Assembly (NCBI GenBank): GCA_037445635.1
Contig: JBBIKC010000033.1
Span: forward strand, 1 to 41,009
Direction of reading: 5' to 3'
Origin: JBFMCC01 sp037445635
GTDB lineage: Bacteria; Chloroflexota; Anaerolineae; Anaerolineales; Villigracilaceae
Length of the DNA stretch: 41,009 bases
Translations under genes and position numbers: made by a program
The notes under the pieces: model-generated
Seen by the model: the letters and a program-made list of their open reading frames with translations, nothing else
The model's database searches: none
Told to the model about the DNA's origin: nothing
Part shown: positions 39,509-41,009 of the stretch, one piece after another
Numbering within the stretch: the first letter of the stretch is position 1
Layout of the letters: each line of letters begins with the position of its first letter

Positions 39509-41009
39509 ATGACTCAACTCATCGAATGTATCCCCAATTTCTCCGAAGCGCGGCGGCCCGAAGTGATAGATCAGATCGCCGCGGCCATCCAGTCGGTCGG
39601 CGAGGTCAAACTCCTTGACCGTTCCTCTGACCTCGACCACAACCGCACGGTGCTGACCTTCGCAGGCTCGCCGGCAGGCGTGGAGGAGGCCGCCTTCCGC
39701 GCCATCCAGACCGCGGCCGAACTGATTGACCTCGACCAGCACACGGGCGAACATCCTCGCATCGGCGCAACGGACGTGTGTCCCTTCGTGCCGCTCAGCG
39801 GCGCAACGATGGAAGACTGCGTCGCCATCGCCAGAAGGTTAGGTCAGCGCGTCGGTAACGAACTCGGCATCCCCGTCTATTTGTACGAAGCGGCGGCGAC
39901 GCGTCCCGAACGCGTCAACCTCGAAAACATCCGCAAAGGGCAATACGAAGCGCTCAAATCCGAGATCGAGATGAATCCGGAGCGCAAGCCCGATTTCGGT
40001 CCCAGCAAACTTCCGAAGGCGGGCGCCACCGTCATCGGCGCGCGCAATTTCCTCATCGCCTTCAATGTTTATCTCACCACCGCCGACGTGGATATCGCCA
40101 AGAAGATTGCGAAGGTCATCCGCCATTCGTCGGGCGGGTATCGCTATCTCAAGGCGCTCGGACTGCTCGTCGAGGGCCGAGCGCAGATTTCGATGAACTT
40201 CACCAACTTTCACGAGACGCCCCTGCACCGCGTCATCGAGACCATTCGGCGCGAAGCCGCGCGTTACGGCGTTGCGATCCATCACAGCGAACTCGTTGGT
40301 TTGATCCCGCAGGAGGCTTTGGTGGATGCGGCGGTCTGGTACACCCAATTGGATGGATTCGACAAAGGTCAAATTCTCGAGTCCAGGCTTTATTCTTCGC
40401 CCTCCGCCGCCGCTCCTTCTTCGGACCCTCGGCCTGCCTCCTTTATCGAGGAATTGGCCTCCCCCACGCCGACTCCCGGAGGCGGCTCCGCGGGCGCGTA
40501 CGCGGGCGCGATGGGCGCGGCGCTCGTCTCGATGGTCGCGGGGCTGACCATCGGCAAAAAGAAATACGCCGACGTGGAAGCCGAAATGCAGGCCATCCGC
40601 GTCGTCGCCGAGAATCTGCGCGAAGAATTGACCCAGGCCGTGGATGACGACTCCGCCGCGTTCGAGGCCGTGATGGGCGCCTTCAAACTGCCGAAGGACA
40701 CCGACGAGCAGAAGGCCGCGCGCAACGCTGCGGTCATCAACGCGACCCTCAACGCCGCGCACATTCCATTGCACGTTTCGGAGAACGCGGTCAGGGTGAT
40801 GGAACTTGCCGTGAAATGCGCCGCACGTGGGAATATCAACGCCATTAGCGACTCGATGTCGGGTTTTGCCATGGCGCGCGCCGCGCTGACCGCCGCAGGT
40901 TATAACGTGCGCATCAACATCAATTCGCTGGAGGACAAATCTGCAGGGGAGAAGATGTTGAAGGAACTCGCCGATCTGGAAAAGAAGGCCGAAAAACTGG
41001 AAAAGGAAA
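39509..41009 (+). CDS. ftcD: Formimidoyltransferase-cyclodeaminase FtcD, 3' end beyond the window edge
   Basis: The frame runs from ATG 39509 to the right edge (500 codons seen, still open). Residues 1-295 are glutamate formimidoyltransferase: LIECIPNFSEARRPEVID, LDRSSDLDHNRTVLTFAG, the catalytic His82 in HTGEHPRIGATDVCPFVP, and VIGARNFLIAFNVYL. Residues from about 312 are the cyclodeaminase domain (FIEELASPTPTPGGGSAGAYAGAMGAALVSMV). The enzyme moves a formimino group from formiminoglutamate (histidine breakdown) to tetrahydrofolate and then releases ammonia to give methenyl-THF. No ribosome site is seen before the ATG; the upstream bases AAATCACAAATCCAAAATCCC look repeat-like. TATAAT at 39461 may be the -10. 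It is divergent from the formate dehydrogenase locus and shares the one-carbon theme. Confidence 0.93.
   Translation, partial: MTQLIECIPNFSEARRPEVIDQIAAAIQSVGEVKLLDRSSDLDHNRTVLTFAGSPAGVEEAAFRAIQTAAELIDLDQHTGEHPRIGATDVCPFVPLSGATMEDCVAIARRLGQRVGNELGIPVYLYEAAATRPERVNLENIRKGQYEALKSEIEMNPERKPDFGPSKLPKAGATVIGARNFLIAFNVYLTTADVDIAKKIAKVIRHSSGGYRYLKALGLLVEGRAQISMNFTNFHETPLHRVIETIRREAARYGVAIHHSELVGLIPQEALVDAAVWYTQLDGFDKGQILESRLYSSPSAAAPSSDPRPASFIEELASPTPTPGGGSAGAYAGAMGAALVSMVAGLTIGKKKYADVEAEMQAIRVVAENLREELTQAVDDDSAAFEAVMGAFKLPKDTDEQKAARNAAVINATLNAAHIPLHVSENAVRVMELAVKCAARGNINAISDSMSGFAMARAALTAAGYNVRININSLEDKSAGEKMLKELADLEKKAEKLEKE

Overview
The window looks like a piece of a GC-rich chromosome from a Chloroflexota bacterium, most likely class Anaerolineae. 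The basis is recognition of protein styles: many lipoproteins with Thr/Pro linkers, LysM plus M23-like cell-wall proteins, a long Liv-type ABC cluster, an NAD-type formate dehydrogenase and bifunctional FtcD. Nothing in the window is phage-like or plasmid-like, and no rRNA, tRNA or CRISPR array was seen. Almost all genes lie on the minus strand; the exceptions are a CoA-transferase, ftsH, ftcD and a decayed exonuclease fragment.

Layout. 1-2463 (-): an ECF sigma factor, its zinc-finger anti-sigma factor and two lipoproteins in one tightly overlapping operon. 2515-6137 (-): two membrane proteins and an MtaD-like deaminase carrying an extra C-terminal CYTH domain. 6246-7436 (+): a family III CoA-transferase with a near-consensus promoter. 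7449-16523 (-): the Liv cluster (livK, livH, livM, livG, livF), then a second binding protein, cinA with a degenerate C-terminal domain, and an M14 carboxypeptidase. 16766-19595 (-): a lone cyclic-nucleotide-binding protein, a LysM/M23 peptidase, a DUF192 protein and a single-domain response regulator. 19691-21910 (+): an exonuclease III remnant and ftsH. 22002-27431 (-): an acyl-CoA ligase, miaA and a secreted phosphoesterase with six fibronectin-like modules. 27579-32366 (-): three tandem paralogous LysM lipoproteins with a lytic-transglycosylase-like centre and an M23-like C-terminus. 32385-32858 (-): a GNAT acetyltransferase. 32946-39158 (-): a formate dehydrogenase locus (cytochrome b5-like protein, YHS-type protein, fdhD, NuoE-NuoF fusion, selenocysteine-containing catalytic subunit). 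39509 to the right edge (+): ftcD.

The main biology is (i) formate oxidation coupled to NAD through a selenoprotein whose in-frame TGA is followed by an E. coli-like SECIS hairpin, with ftcD as a neighbouring one-carbon gene; (ii) import of branched-chain amino acids or similar solutes; (iii) cell-wall remodelling by tandem LysM lipoproteins.

The most unusual genome-level signal is a set of unrelated short palindromic or repetitive elements (about 35-75 bp). They sit inside open reading frames without breaking them (cinA, twice in fdhA, the leader of one LysM lipoprotein) or supply the last codons of a gene (the NuoEF fusion, the cytochrome b5-like gene). This resembles the in-frame palindromic elements known from Rickettsia. 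A second pattern is a -10-like hexamer 6-7 nt upstream of the start codon with no Shine-Dalgarno sequence at four genes, which suggests leaderless mRNAs.
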